Below, piece after piece: positions 31,800 through 41,758 of a DNA stretch of 64,000 bases (its first letter is position 1; each line of letters begins with the position of its first letter). The notes under the pieces are model-generated. The model made no database searches. It was not told the origin of the DNA and was given only the letters and a program-made list of their open reading frames with translations. A program made the position numbers and the translations under genes. The stretch covers positions 910,868,808 to 910,932,807 of the forward strand of contig CM066033.1 in NCBI GenBank assembly GCA_033557465.1, in the 5' to 3' direction. Source of the stretch: Ichthyophis bannanicus. Its lineage: Eukaryota; Chordata; Amphibia; Gymnophiona; Ichthyophiidae.

Positions 31800-33290
31800 C
31801 TTGGGGGGGTCCTTCAATTTGTCCAGCAGAAAAGGGTGATTTCTCCATCGCGGTCTCTCTGGACCTCTCCACGGCATTCAATGTTGTCGACCACCGCACT
31901 CTCCTCACATAATTGTCTGACCTTGATATTCACGGTACAGTCTATCAGTGGTTCCAATCCTTCCTTTCTTCCAGAACCTTCGCTGTTCAATCTGACTCCA
32001 CCTCTTCTACCGCTCTCCCTTTACACTGTGGTGTCCCCCAGGGCTCCATTCTTGCACCCCTCCTTTTCAATGTCTCTCGCCCCCCTTGCCTTGCTTATCC
32101 ACCTATTTTTTCGCCGACGATATCCTCCTGATTCACCACACATCGCCTTCAGCTCCAGATCTCTCACTCCTCAACAATTGTCTCGCCTCCATTGCTTACT
32201 GGTTCCGTGGAAACTATCTTATTGTTAACCCCTCTAAATCAGCAGCTATCTGGTTCACCTTTAGTGCTCCTTCTCCTATCTTTACACCGTTCATGTCCAA
32301 CTCTCCAATCCCTCTGGTCTCAATGCTTCGTTATCTTGGTGTTACTCTGGACTCTTCCCTCTCATTCCATCAGCACATCTCGGGAGTGGTGCGTAGTTCC
32401 TTCTTCCATCTTCCCAGGATTAAGTCTGTTCGTTCTTTTCTTCCACCTGCATCCCTTACCACTCTTGTTTTTTCTTTGGCGATTACACGACTTGACTATT
32501 GTAACTCGCTATTCGCAGGTCTCCCCCAATATCAACTCCGAAGATTACAACTAATCCAAAACACAGCCGCACGTCTCCTTACATTCTCCTCACACCGGGA
32601 TCACATCACACCCCCCCCCCCCCCCCGCCTTCTCTCCCTCCACTGGCTTCCTATTAAGGTCCAATTTGTGTATAAGTTACTCACTATCACTCATAAGGTC
32701 CTCCATACTAACACTCCCCAGTACTTAGCCAATCTTATCTATCTTCAACCCACCCCCCATCTGCTCCACTTGGCACATGGCAACCGCCTCTTCTTGCCAT
32801 CTCCCACCCAGGCCCACCTCAAATCCACCCTGCATGCTGCCTTCTTCTTTGCAAGTCCCACCCTCTGGAATTCTCTCCCACATTCTCTTCGCACTGAAGT
32901 ATCTTTTCCTCAGTTTAAGGCTCTTCTCAAAACATATCTCTTCTGCCAGGCCTTCGACCTTCCCAATCCCTCCAGCCATTCATAATCTGTTCACTATGCT
33001 CTCGGCCACCAATTACTCAACACTACGGGTTCTCCTCATCCATTTTAATCCCCCCCCCCCCCCGCTCACCCATTCCCTCCCCTGTGTCTCTTCTCAGCAT
33101 TTTCGTTTGATTGTTATTTGTCCTTGACTATCTTTCTCCCTTTCTTTTCTATCACTTTTCTATCAATTTAATGGCATTCCTTTTCTTTCTGTACTTTCCC
33201 GCAGCCCAAATTCTCTGTTGTACACTGCTTTATACTCCAGTAATGGGCGGTATATCAAATGTTGCCAATAAAGATAAAGATAATAAAGAT
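31800..33290 (+). mobile_element. L2-clade LINE, 3-prime part
   Basis: It covers the reverse-transcriptase palm and C-terminus. SLDLSTAFNVVDH-like codons are near 31860, the FADDILLI catalytic box is at 32110-32140, and RYLGVTLDSSLSFHQHI and a C-terminal tail (SLHWLPIKVQFVYKLL, TLWNSLPHSLR) end at 32985. The last 299 codons are one open frame, and the upstream RT is in other frames. The 3-prime UTR ends in an aataaagataaagat repeat at 33270-33290. Long C runs (32610, 33050) are probably replication slippage. Confidence 0.85.
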
Positions 33291-34350
33291 ACCCCAGGAC
33301 CAAATGTGGTTAGACTAACTGCAGCTCTGCTCATCTTGCATCTGTCTAGACAGCTGGTACATTGGGAATGCAAACTCCCCTACTGGTTCTACCTCTTATC
33401 ACTCTCCAGCTATCCTTCTGATACTTAGGAGTTATTTTTGACTCGGAGCTATCTTTCACGTCTCAAAGCAGTAAGGTGGTTAAATCCTTCTATGCACTTC
33501 ATCGATTTTTACTATACATTCCTTTCTTGACACTCAAGCTGAAACAACAGTTTTGCTTAGTACAGTCATTTCTCACATAGATTACTGTAACACCATCTAT
33601 TCTGGTCTCCCCTCTTACTTATTAAAGCGGCTATGGACAATTCAGAATACAGCCATTCGGATCCTCTCCAGAGCCAAGAATGACAATCACATCACTCCGT
33701 TGATTCATCACCACTGACTAGCAGTTGTTTCTATAATTCAATTTACTACTACTTATTTGTAAACTGCGACAAGGCATACATAGTGCTGTACAGGCACATG
33801 TAAAAGACTCCCTGCTCATCAGAGCTCACAATCTAGTCAAGACAGACAAAACAATGCAATTTAAGATACTAACTTTAATCTTCAAAGCTATTCATGAAGA
33901 AGCCCTGGAGTATAGTACCTTTCCTCATTGATCACACTGCATGCCCCCCCAGCGCTCCATACATGCATACCATCTCCACATTCCCTCACCCTCATGAACA
34001 AAATATAAATCAACTCCTAATTCGGCCTTCTTTTCCACTGCACCACAGCCATGGAATAGTTTACCCCTCGAAATTTGCCACAAGTCTATTTTCAAATGAT
34101 TTAAAACCAAACTGAAAACATCTCTCTTCGAGCAGACCTACCAGGTCTCTGGTTGAGCCTTGGCCTGCTGAGTCAACCTAGTTTTTCCTCTATGATTCCT
34201 CTCTCTTCTTTCGTCCCTTGTCGCCCCTTCCTAATTTTTCTTTACTCAAAAGATGTGGCGTACTTTTCTTGTTTTATTATTTATTATTTTATTGTAAACC
34301 ACCTTGACTGTTTGCATAAAGGTGGTATATCAAATAACAATAAACCTTAA
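33291..34350 (+). mobile_element. L2-clade LINE, second 3-prime fragment
   Basis: Plus-strand remnants resemble the RT C-terminus (LGVIFDSELSF near 33430; DYCNT; a DHITPL-like motif near 33695). A non-LINE patch interrupts at about 33740-33850, and a 3-prime tail ends ggtggtatatcaaataacaa. No frame is intact. It lies directly downstream of the previous L2. Confidence 0.7.
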
Positions 34351-34762
34351 ACCATTTAGCTTGTCTCATATTGAAATGTGACAAGAGAGTTGCATAGGTA
34401 GTTGAGACCATGAGGCCTAATAATCTCAACATTTATTTATTTATTTATTTATCTTTCTTATATACCGCACTATTATAATCAGTGCGGTTTACATTTGAAC
34501 AGAACATACAAGAATGTAACAAGTTACATCGAGTTTTTACATTGAACAGGGAATGTAAACATGGAGAAAGGAACAAGGGAAAACTATATACAAATTATAT
34601 AAATAGGGATACTCTTACGGATAAATAAAGATAAGAACCTTACCTAGGGCTTGGCTGGTGGGTCATGGAGGCAGGTAAGGAAGGAATGGTTAGCCATTAT
34701 CTACAGGAGGATGATCTAAGGGATGGGCTGGGTAGAGATGTGAGGTGGTGGCTGTGTGAGTG

Positions 34763-37700
34763 TCAGGAATGGTTGTCAGGGTAATATTGTAAGAATAAAT
34801 GGAATTTGAGGGCTTTTTGGAATGGTGCAAGGTTTGAGATGGCCCGGATTTCAGCCGGGAGGGCATTCCATGCCATAGGTGCAAAGATGGAGAAGGCTCT
34901 ACTTGCTGTTTTCTTACATTTTATCAACAGTTTTGGGACTTCAAGTTTATTCAACGAGGTAGATCTCCTGGTTCTGTTGTCTGGAGTGCTATGGAGAAGA
35001 TCACTGATGGGCGTGGGGGGATGGTTCTTGAGGGCCTTAAATGTCATGACAAAGGCCTTGAAATGGATTCTGGCCCGCAACGGGAGCCAGTGTAGGTTCT
35101 TTAGAACTGGCGTTATGTGGTCAAATCTTGAGAGCCCTGATAGTACCCTTGCAACTGAGTTCATGGCAAGATGTAGTGGGTTAAGAGTCGACTGTGGGAG
35201 TCCAAGTAGAATAATGTTGGCAAAGTCAAGGTGTGGGATGACTAAAGCTTGAAATATTGATCGGTAGTCAGGGTAGTCAAGAAGTGGGCGGAGATGGCGT
35301 AGCGAGCGGATCTTATGATAGATTGCTTTAGTTGTGTTTATGACATGTGCTGACATGTCGAGACGCTGATCAAGGGTGATGCCCAGGTATCGAATTGTAG
35401 ATTTGGACTTCAGTTCAGTGTTATTGACTAGAAGTGAGGAAGGTGGCGTGAATTTTTGGTTTCGCGAGATGAATAGTACATCTGTTTTGTTATGATTAAT
35501 ACGTAGATTTTGAGAGAGGAGCCAATCTGCTACTGCTTCGAAGCATCTTATAATTGGAGAGAAATCAGGTTGATCGATTTTAAACTGTGCGTACATTAGG
35601 ATGTCATCTGCATATGCAAGGCATTGGACGTTGAAAGAACGGATTAAAGCGCAAATAGGCTGCATGTATATATTAAACATTAATGCAGAGAGGGATGATC
35701 CCTGAGGTACACCTTGCTTCAGTGAAAATGGTTCAGAGGTCTTGGAACCTACTCTGACTTGTTGCCATCTGTTGCATAAATAGGATTCACACCAGGCTAG
35801 TGCTGAGCCTTGCAGACCTTTCTCTTTGAGGCAAAATAAAAGTGTTTCATGATTCACTGAATCAAAGGCGGCTGCTATGTCTAAGAAGATGAGGACGAAT
35901 CCATGGTTGATATTGTCGATTCCTGTGATTAGGTTGTTGAAGAGGGTTGTGAGGATGGTGTCGACTCCGTGAGCTTCCCTGAAGCCATGTTGGGATGGGT
36001 CCAGTGGTGCAACAGTATCAACATGGTGTTGTATTTGCCGTAAGACTACCTTCTCCATAATTTTGGCAAGCAATGGGATGCTCGAGATTGGTCGGAAGGA
36101 CTCAATTTTAGATGGATCGAGCTTACTATTCTTTAACAGGGGCAGAATGATGTATATTTTAAGCTTTGAGGGAAGGATCCTGTTGTGAGTGATTGATTCA
36201 AAATTCTGCATATAAATGGACTGAGGTCATGGCGCAACTCTTTGATCCAGCTAGCAGGGCAGGGATCATTAGGGGCAGTGGTGAGGTTAATAGATGTGAT
36301 GATATCTAAAATTTCTTTGTTGGATACCTTGGAGAATGACAGTAGAGGGGTTGGTTGGGGGGGGTCCATGTGAGGTGTAGGTAGATAATATGGATGTGTT
36401 CATATTGTAATTGGTTTGTATTATCTTAGATTGAAGGTAGGTAGAATAGTCTTGTGGCTGAGGCATGGTTGTTTGGGTTAGTGCTGGGTCTCCAGTTAGT
36501 GACTTTACTATGTTAAATAAGTCGTGAGGTTTGTTCAGTGATCGCCTTAGTAGTTCTGAGTGATACAGCTTTCTTTTTTCCATGGTTTTCCGTCGGTGGG
36601 CTTGCAGGTGAGTGGAGTATGCACTAAGTGCCTCAGGGGTCCGGGTATGGCGCCACTGTCTCTCAAGTTTACGTAGTTGGAGGAGTGATGCTCGCAGATC
36701 CTGGGAATACCATGGTGCATGCTTGCGTTTCGCACGGTTTGTGTTAATGGATGATGGGCAGGCGGCAGCTCTAAGGGTGCCATCACAATTGGAAACCAGT
36801 TCATCTGGGTCGAGAGAATCATTGGGGAGTAGAGGTAGGATCTTCTCAAGAGCCCCATCCTTAACAAGTGGTCGAAAGTGTGTTGATATCATTCCGGTAG
36901 GGGCGCGTGCTTTGTTGTTGGAGATGCTGAGATTATTGGTGGGTATGTGAAAGAGGAGTAAATGATGGTCGGACCAGGGTACAGGTGTTATGGAGAGTAG
37001 CAAGCTCTGGGAGGGATTGATGGCAATCTGTGGTACGAAGATCAAGTCAAGTATGCCGCCTTTGTTATGAGTAGGGGAGTTGATGAGTTGTGTGTAGCCC
37101 AACTCATTCATTGCGTCCATGAATGCTGTTGATTGCGTATCATGTAAGGAGGGCAGGTTGAAATCCCCCATCAGGAAATTTAGAGTGCGTGGGTTGGTGG
37201 CGTTGCAAGCTAGGTCGATTATTGACGGGAGGTCATCTGGGGATGCAGTTGGTGCTCGGTATAATAGGTTCAATGAACATTGTTCATTCGATATGGATAT
37301 TATGTCCAGGTGGGTTGAACTGATAGTATTGCTTAGTGTAAACTGAAGTTCGGATCTGGTGAAGATGAGTGTTCCACCTCCTCTCTGGTGGGTCCTATGG
37401 CAGACAAAGGTTGAATAACCGGGTGGTGACATCTGGTTGATTAGAGCATTATCATAATCAGATAACCAAGATTCGGTTATCATTAGGATATCAAGGTCAT
37501 GTAGAGTTATAATGTCATTGACTGCAGGCCATTTTGAGCGTGTTGATCTGGCATTGATAAGTGCACATTTGAGTAACTGTTGGTAGTTGCATTTCTCAGT
37601 TTGGATCCTTTTAAAGTCTTGTAAGGGAATGTGTAAAAGGTGAGGGTGTAGGGCACTGGCTTTTGTTGAATATTGACGGGGATTCTCAGACCATCTTCTG

Positions 37701-37810
37701 CTATTGTTGTAGAGGATTGGGATATCACTGATGCCAGGGCTAAGTGCCTGTAGTGGGTTGGGGGCCCAAGAGGTAAGGAGGAGGAGGAATAAGGATATGA
37801 AGGACGGCAT
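34763..37810 (-). pseudogene. L2-like LINE ORF2: AP endonuclease and reverse transcriptase
   Basis: The start at 37810 (MPSFISLFLLLLTSWAPNPL) gives an unusual hydrophobic leader. Endonuclease motifs follow: CALINARSTRSKW, MITESWL (catalytic Glu), LMGDFNLP and PWSDHHLLLF (Asp-His). The RT core then shows FLDIAAAFDSVNH, QGVPQGSSLSALMFN and the YADD box in CLAYADDILMYA, then RYLGITLDQRL and a C-terminal domain (NLHWLPLRARIHF, AWNALPAEIR). A shift in a run of eight G (36357-36364, plus strand) breaks the endonuclease-RT linker. Another shift near 36180 joins to the 482-codon RT frame ending at 34763. All recognised catalytic residues of both enzymes are present. The enzyme nicks target DNA and primes cDNA synthesis there. 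Confidence 0.88.
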
Positions 37811-38329
37811 TTTTGATGTTCTATGTGGGGCAGCTACTTTGGATGGGTGGCTAATACTTTGAGTACAAGATTTGAGTTTGATACCAAGGTACAGGTTAAG
37901 GCAATAGTAGTAGTTGGAATATAACAATGTAACAGTAATGTATCAAACTGTATCAGCACTGTAGCAAAATTACATTAGGTTATGGCGTATAGATACAAGG
38001 ATGAAAAGCTATTCACATCATGATATCTAGTAATAAGCATATCTATGGTTTCAAGCAAGGCGGTTCAGCTTTGGAGGAGATAAGGTAAATGAAAGAATGT
38101 TCGGTTCTACAAGTTCCTGTGGGTGTTCGCTATCAAATGAGGGGAATTACCTCATAGAGCAGTGGTGTCCTCCTTTAATAGCGAGATGCCACGGATGGTT
38201 GGTGGATGAATCATCAGGAAATGTGTTGGTGTGGTAGGCTGGGTTTACTGGAACGGTACGGTGAGAGAAACAGGAGGGCCACGCCAAAGGGCCCTCTGGC
38301 GAGGTCCTCAGGCACGGGCCCGCCTGGCG

Positions 38330-38760
38330 GCGGCTGCTTTCTGGGTCACTGGCCCCTCCTCCCATAGCCCCGATTGGGCTGGAGGCCTGAGCGGGAAAGG
38401 CTGGTCGGCCCGCTCAGGAGCTCTACCCTGATCGGGGAGCTGAAGATGGCTGCGGGCGTCTGTGCTGCTTCCCGCCGGCGGCGGCTGCTTTCTGGGTCGC
38501 TGGCCCCTCCTCCCACAGCCCCGATTGGGCTGGAGGCCTGAGCGGAAAGGCTGGTCGGCCCACTCAGGAGCTCTACCCTGATCGGGGAGCTGAAGATGGC
38601 TGTGGGCGTCTGTATTGCTTCCCGCCGGCGGCGGTTGCTTTCTGGGTCGCTGGCCCCTCCTCCCACAGCCCCGATTGGGCTGGAGGCCTGAGCGGAAAGG
38701 CTGGTCGGCCCGCTCAGGAGCTCTACCCTGATCGGGGAGCTGAAGATGGCTGCGGGCATC
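38330..38760. repeat. GC-rich tandem repeat, about 150-bp monomer x 2.9
   Basis: The block beginning cggctgctttctgggtc recurs at 38331, 38482 and 38632, giving periods of 151 and 150 bp with few differences. It ends at 38760. It lies about 0.5 kb upstream of the ORF of the minus-strand LINE, where 5-prime UTR promoter monomers would sit. The minus strand is open through all three units, but the predicted product looks like a by-product of the repeat. Confidence 0.9.
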
Positions 38761-38764
38761 TATG

Positions 38765-39170
38765 TCCAGATGAAATAAATGACTGCTTCATGGAGCAGGA
38801 ATCAACTAACAGGAGCTATTTTAGACTTAGTCCTTAGTGGAACACAGGATCATATGTGAGAGGTAATCATGATGGGGCCACCTGGCAATAGTGATCATAA
38901 TATGATCAAATTTGATTTAATAATGAAGGGAGGACAGCAAGGAAATCTACTGTGCTAGTACTTAATTTTCAAAAAGGATACTATAATAAATGGAAAAAAA
39001 TGGTAAGAAGAAAACTAAAAGGAGCAGCAAAGGATAAGAGTTTATATCAGGCCTGGACACTGTTTAAAAAGATAATCTTGGAAACCCAGAACCGATATAT
39101 TCCATGCTTTAAAAAGGTGGAAGGAAGGCCAAATGACTGCAGCTATGTAATAAAAAGGTGACGGAAGAGA
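38765..39170 (+). mobile_element. CR1 LINE fragment (endonuclease end)
   Basis: Plus-strand codons, in mixed frames, resemble the end of a CR1 endonuclease (CFMEQE..., LVLSGTQDH-like, GNSDHNMIKFDL) and the following linker. The SDH motif is recognisable near 38890. It is a short, broken copy. Confidence 0.6.
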
Positions 39171-39192
39171 GGATCATATAGCCGATATTTTA

Positions 39193-39215
39193 TCTCTCTC
39201 TCTCTCTCTCTCTCT
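39193..39215. repeat. (TC)n microsatellite
   Basis: Uninterrupted tctctc run. Confidence 0.95.
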
Positions 39216-39365
39216 GTATCTCTGAAAGCAAAAGCTCATAATAAAACTTTTTCCAGGAACACTTGAAGCAAAAAACCCAGTGAGAATATCAGCTGGACCA
39301 TTAGATGACAAAGGGTAAAAGATAAACCAAAAATTGATCTCTTAGAACAGGAGTACACAAACATA

Positions 39366-40300
39366 GAATCCAGAATTAACCTTCTGTTACCCAAACAGTC
39401 TTAAATTCACTATAGTTTTCTATGCAGCTGTGGTCAACAACAAATCCAAAAAAATTCTAAAAGAAATGAATAGACCATCAACAAAAGGGAGGGTTTTTTT
39501 AATGGCATAAACACCATTAGTTATTAACCAATTCTTTAGATATCCGTCATCAGTCTACTCCACTTCAAACTTTTTTTTTCTATACTGTCTGTATTTAACT
39601 TGTTATAAAGTGCACAAAATTAAGTCTAAGTGCAAAAGTCACAAAACAGTTGCTTTACTTAGCTAAAGAGAAGGAACGTTCACTCCCGACATGAATTCAT
39701 GTTTTAGGTACTAAACCTTGCGTCAGGGGAAACATTGAAAATGCCATTTTTCATGGCATGTAATTGATTAGATAACTAACTGGCGCACGGGAGGTTCTGC
39801 ATGATTGCTTAATTACAGGGAGCAACAATGCATTTACCGATTGAATGCAGTCTCTCCAAATGGACTAAATAATGAGACTGAATGGGCTACTCTGTTTTAT
39901 TTTGTCAGACTTGAAATACAGACGTCATTTCCTGGTTATCACAGTGGCTAGTTAGAAGAATTGGAATGCTGAGTTTTGAAAGTTTCCTGTGACGCAAGGT
40001 TTAGTATCTGAAATATGAATTCATATCAGGAGTGGATGTTACTTCTCTTCAAGCTAAGTGAAGCAACTCTTATGTGACTTTTGCACTTGGACTTAATTTT
40101 GTGCACTTTATAACAAGTTAAAGATACATACAGTATATTAAAAAAAAAGTTTGAAATTATGCCATTAAAAAAACCTCCCTTTTGCTGATGGTCTCTTAAT
40201 CTCTTTTATATTTTTTTTGGATTTGTTGTTGACCACAGCTGTATAGAAAACCATAGTGAATTTAACACTTTAATTGGGTAACAAAGTTAATTGTGGATTC
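39366..40300. mobile_element. Long-TIR non-autonomous DNA element
   Basis: The left arm (39366 to about 39760) and right arm (about 39985 to 40300) are inverted copies. Shared blocks include gaatcca/tggattc at the ends, gttaccca, aattcactat, cagctgtgg, ttgtgcactttataac and acgcaaggtttagta. The unit is 935 bp with a 220-bp middle. There is no coding sequence and no target duplication that I can fix. Superfamily unknown. Confidence 0.75.
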
Positions 40301-40564
40301 AGAGGGGTAAAAGAGGCACTAAGAGAGGGCAAGATCACAGAAGAGAGACTAAGGGGGTAATTTTAGAAGCCCTATTCAGTATCTGCACATGTGAAAATGA
40401 TCTTGATATGCAGATCACATCCACGTCCCAATACCAATTTTAAAACGGGTCCAATGTACATGTGTCCACCATGATTATGTCTAAAGATGTACAAGGGCAT
40501 GACAGAGAAATGTCCAACATGATCCAAAAAAGATATATGTGTACATCCGATTTCAGAATGGCAT
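40301..40564. other. No gene recognised
   Basis: Unassigned spacer between the long-TIR element and CR1. Confidence 0.5.
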
Positions 40565-41584
40565 TGCACAGAAACATAGAAAAATGACGACAGAAAAAGA
40601 CCACATGGCTTATCTAGTCTGTCCTTTCATATCAACAACTACGACAGTCCCCTTTTTTCCTTTAGAGATCCTTTGTGTTTGTCCCATGCTTTTTTGAATT
40701 CAGATACTGTCCTCATCTCTACCACCTCCACTGGGAGACTATTCCACGGATCACCACTCTTCGTAAAGAAAATATTTCTGCATATCCTCCTGATGTATCC
40801 TCCTATTCACCTCATCCATGTACCCTCATAGCAGAGCTTGCATATCAATCGAAAGAGGCTCTCCCCCTGCGCATGGTTATGCCACAGAGTATAATTTAAA
40901 CATCTCATCATACACACACCTCTATCCACCCAGCCTTTCCTCTAAGGTGTACATATTAAGATCCATAAGTCTGTCCTTATATGCTTTATAATGAAGACCA
41001 CTAACCATTTCAGTAGCCACCCTCTGTACTGACTCCATCCTGTTTATATGAAGGTGTGGTCTCCAGAATTGCACACTATACTCCAAATGAGGTCGCACCA
41101 AAGACTTATACAGAGGCACTATCACCTCCTTTTTTCTACTAGCCATTACTCTCCGTATGCACCCAAGCATCCTTTCTAGCTTTTGCTGTCGCCTTTTCTA
41201 CCTAGTTAGCTACTTAAGATCATCAGACACAACCACACCTAGGTCCCACTCTTCTTTAGTGGACAAACGTACTTCACCCCCTATAGTGATTTGCTCCCTT
41301 GGTTGAGCAGCCCAAATTGCAGACCTTACATTTTTAACATTAAATCCCAGCTGCCAAATTCTAGACCATTCTTCAAGCTTAACTAGATCCCTCCTCATGT
41401 TATCTACACCTTCCTGGGTGTCTACTCCATTGCAGATTTTGGTATCATCCGCAAAGAGGCAAACCTTACCCGACAGTCCTTCCGCTATATCACTAATAAA
41501 GAGGTTAAAAAGAATAGGACCAAGGACAGATCCCTGGGGCACACCACTGGTAACTTCCTTCTCCTCAGAGTGAGCTCCATTTAC
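40565..41584 (-). mobile_element. CR1 LINE no. 1, 3-prime segment
   Basis: Minus-strand RT codons: MPQGSVLGPILFNLFISDI, the FADDTK catalytic box (CLFADDTKICNG), LEEWSRIWQLGFNV, then LYKSLVRPHLEYSVQFW and the C-terminal tail near 40922. It continues on the far side of the nested insertion at 44988-45535. The 6-bp duplication ATTTAC (41579-41584 and 44988-44993) marks where CR1 no. 2 entered. Confidence 0.85.
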
Positions 41585-41758
41585 ATAAGAACATAAGATA
41601 TGCCATACTGGGTCAGACCAAGGTTCATCAAGCCCAGTATCCTGTTTCCATCAGTGGCCAATCTAGGTCATACGTACCTAGCAGTTTCCCCAAAAGAGAC
41701 AGGTTCCACAATGCTTCTATTGGGTCAAGCATTGATATCCTCGGTCCCTTTTTAATAA

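Larger units (their letters stand above)
34434..38760 (-). mobile_element. L2-like LINE, near full length
   Basis: On the minus strand: tandem 150-bp monomers (38760-38330), leader, one long ORF for endonuclease plus reverse transcriptase (37810-34763), a 3-prime UTR, a hairpin (ccgcac/gtgcgg at 34465-34487) and a (TAAA)n tail at 34434-34455. The same 3-prime hairpin type marks short copies at 45606-45870 and about 47400-47838. Only two frameshifts interrupt the coding region, so this is a relatively young copy. Confidence 0.85.

Noticed and set aside
38346..38759. A 137-codon minus-strand ORF with internal repeats
   Set aside because: It is the by-product of GC-rich 150-bp tandem repeats whose period happens to be a multiple of three; it has no family features.
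38330..38760. CRISPR-like array
   Set aside because: The units are contiguous 150-bp tandem copies without spacers, in a vertebrate genome.
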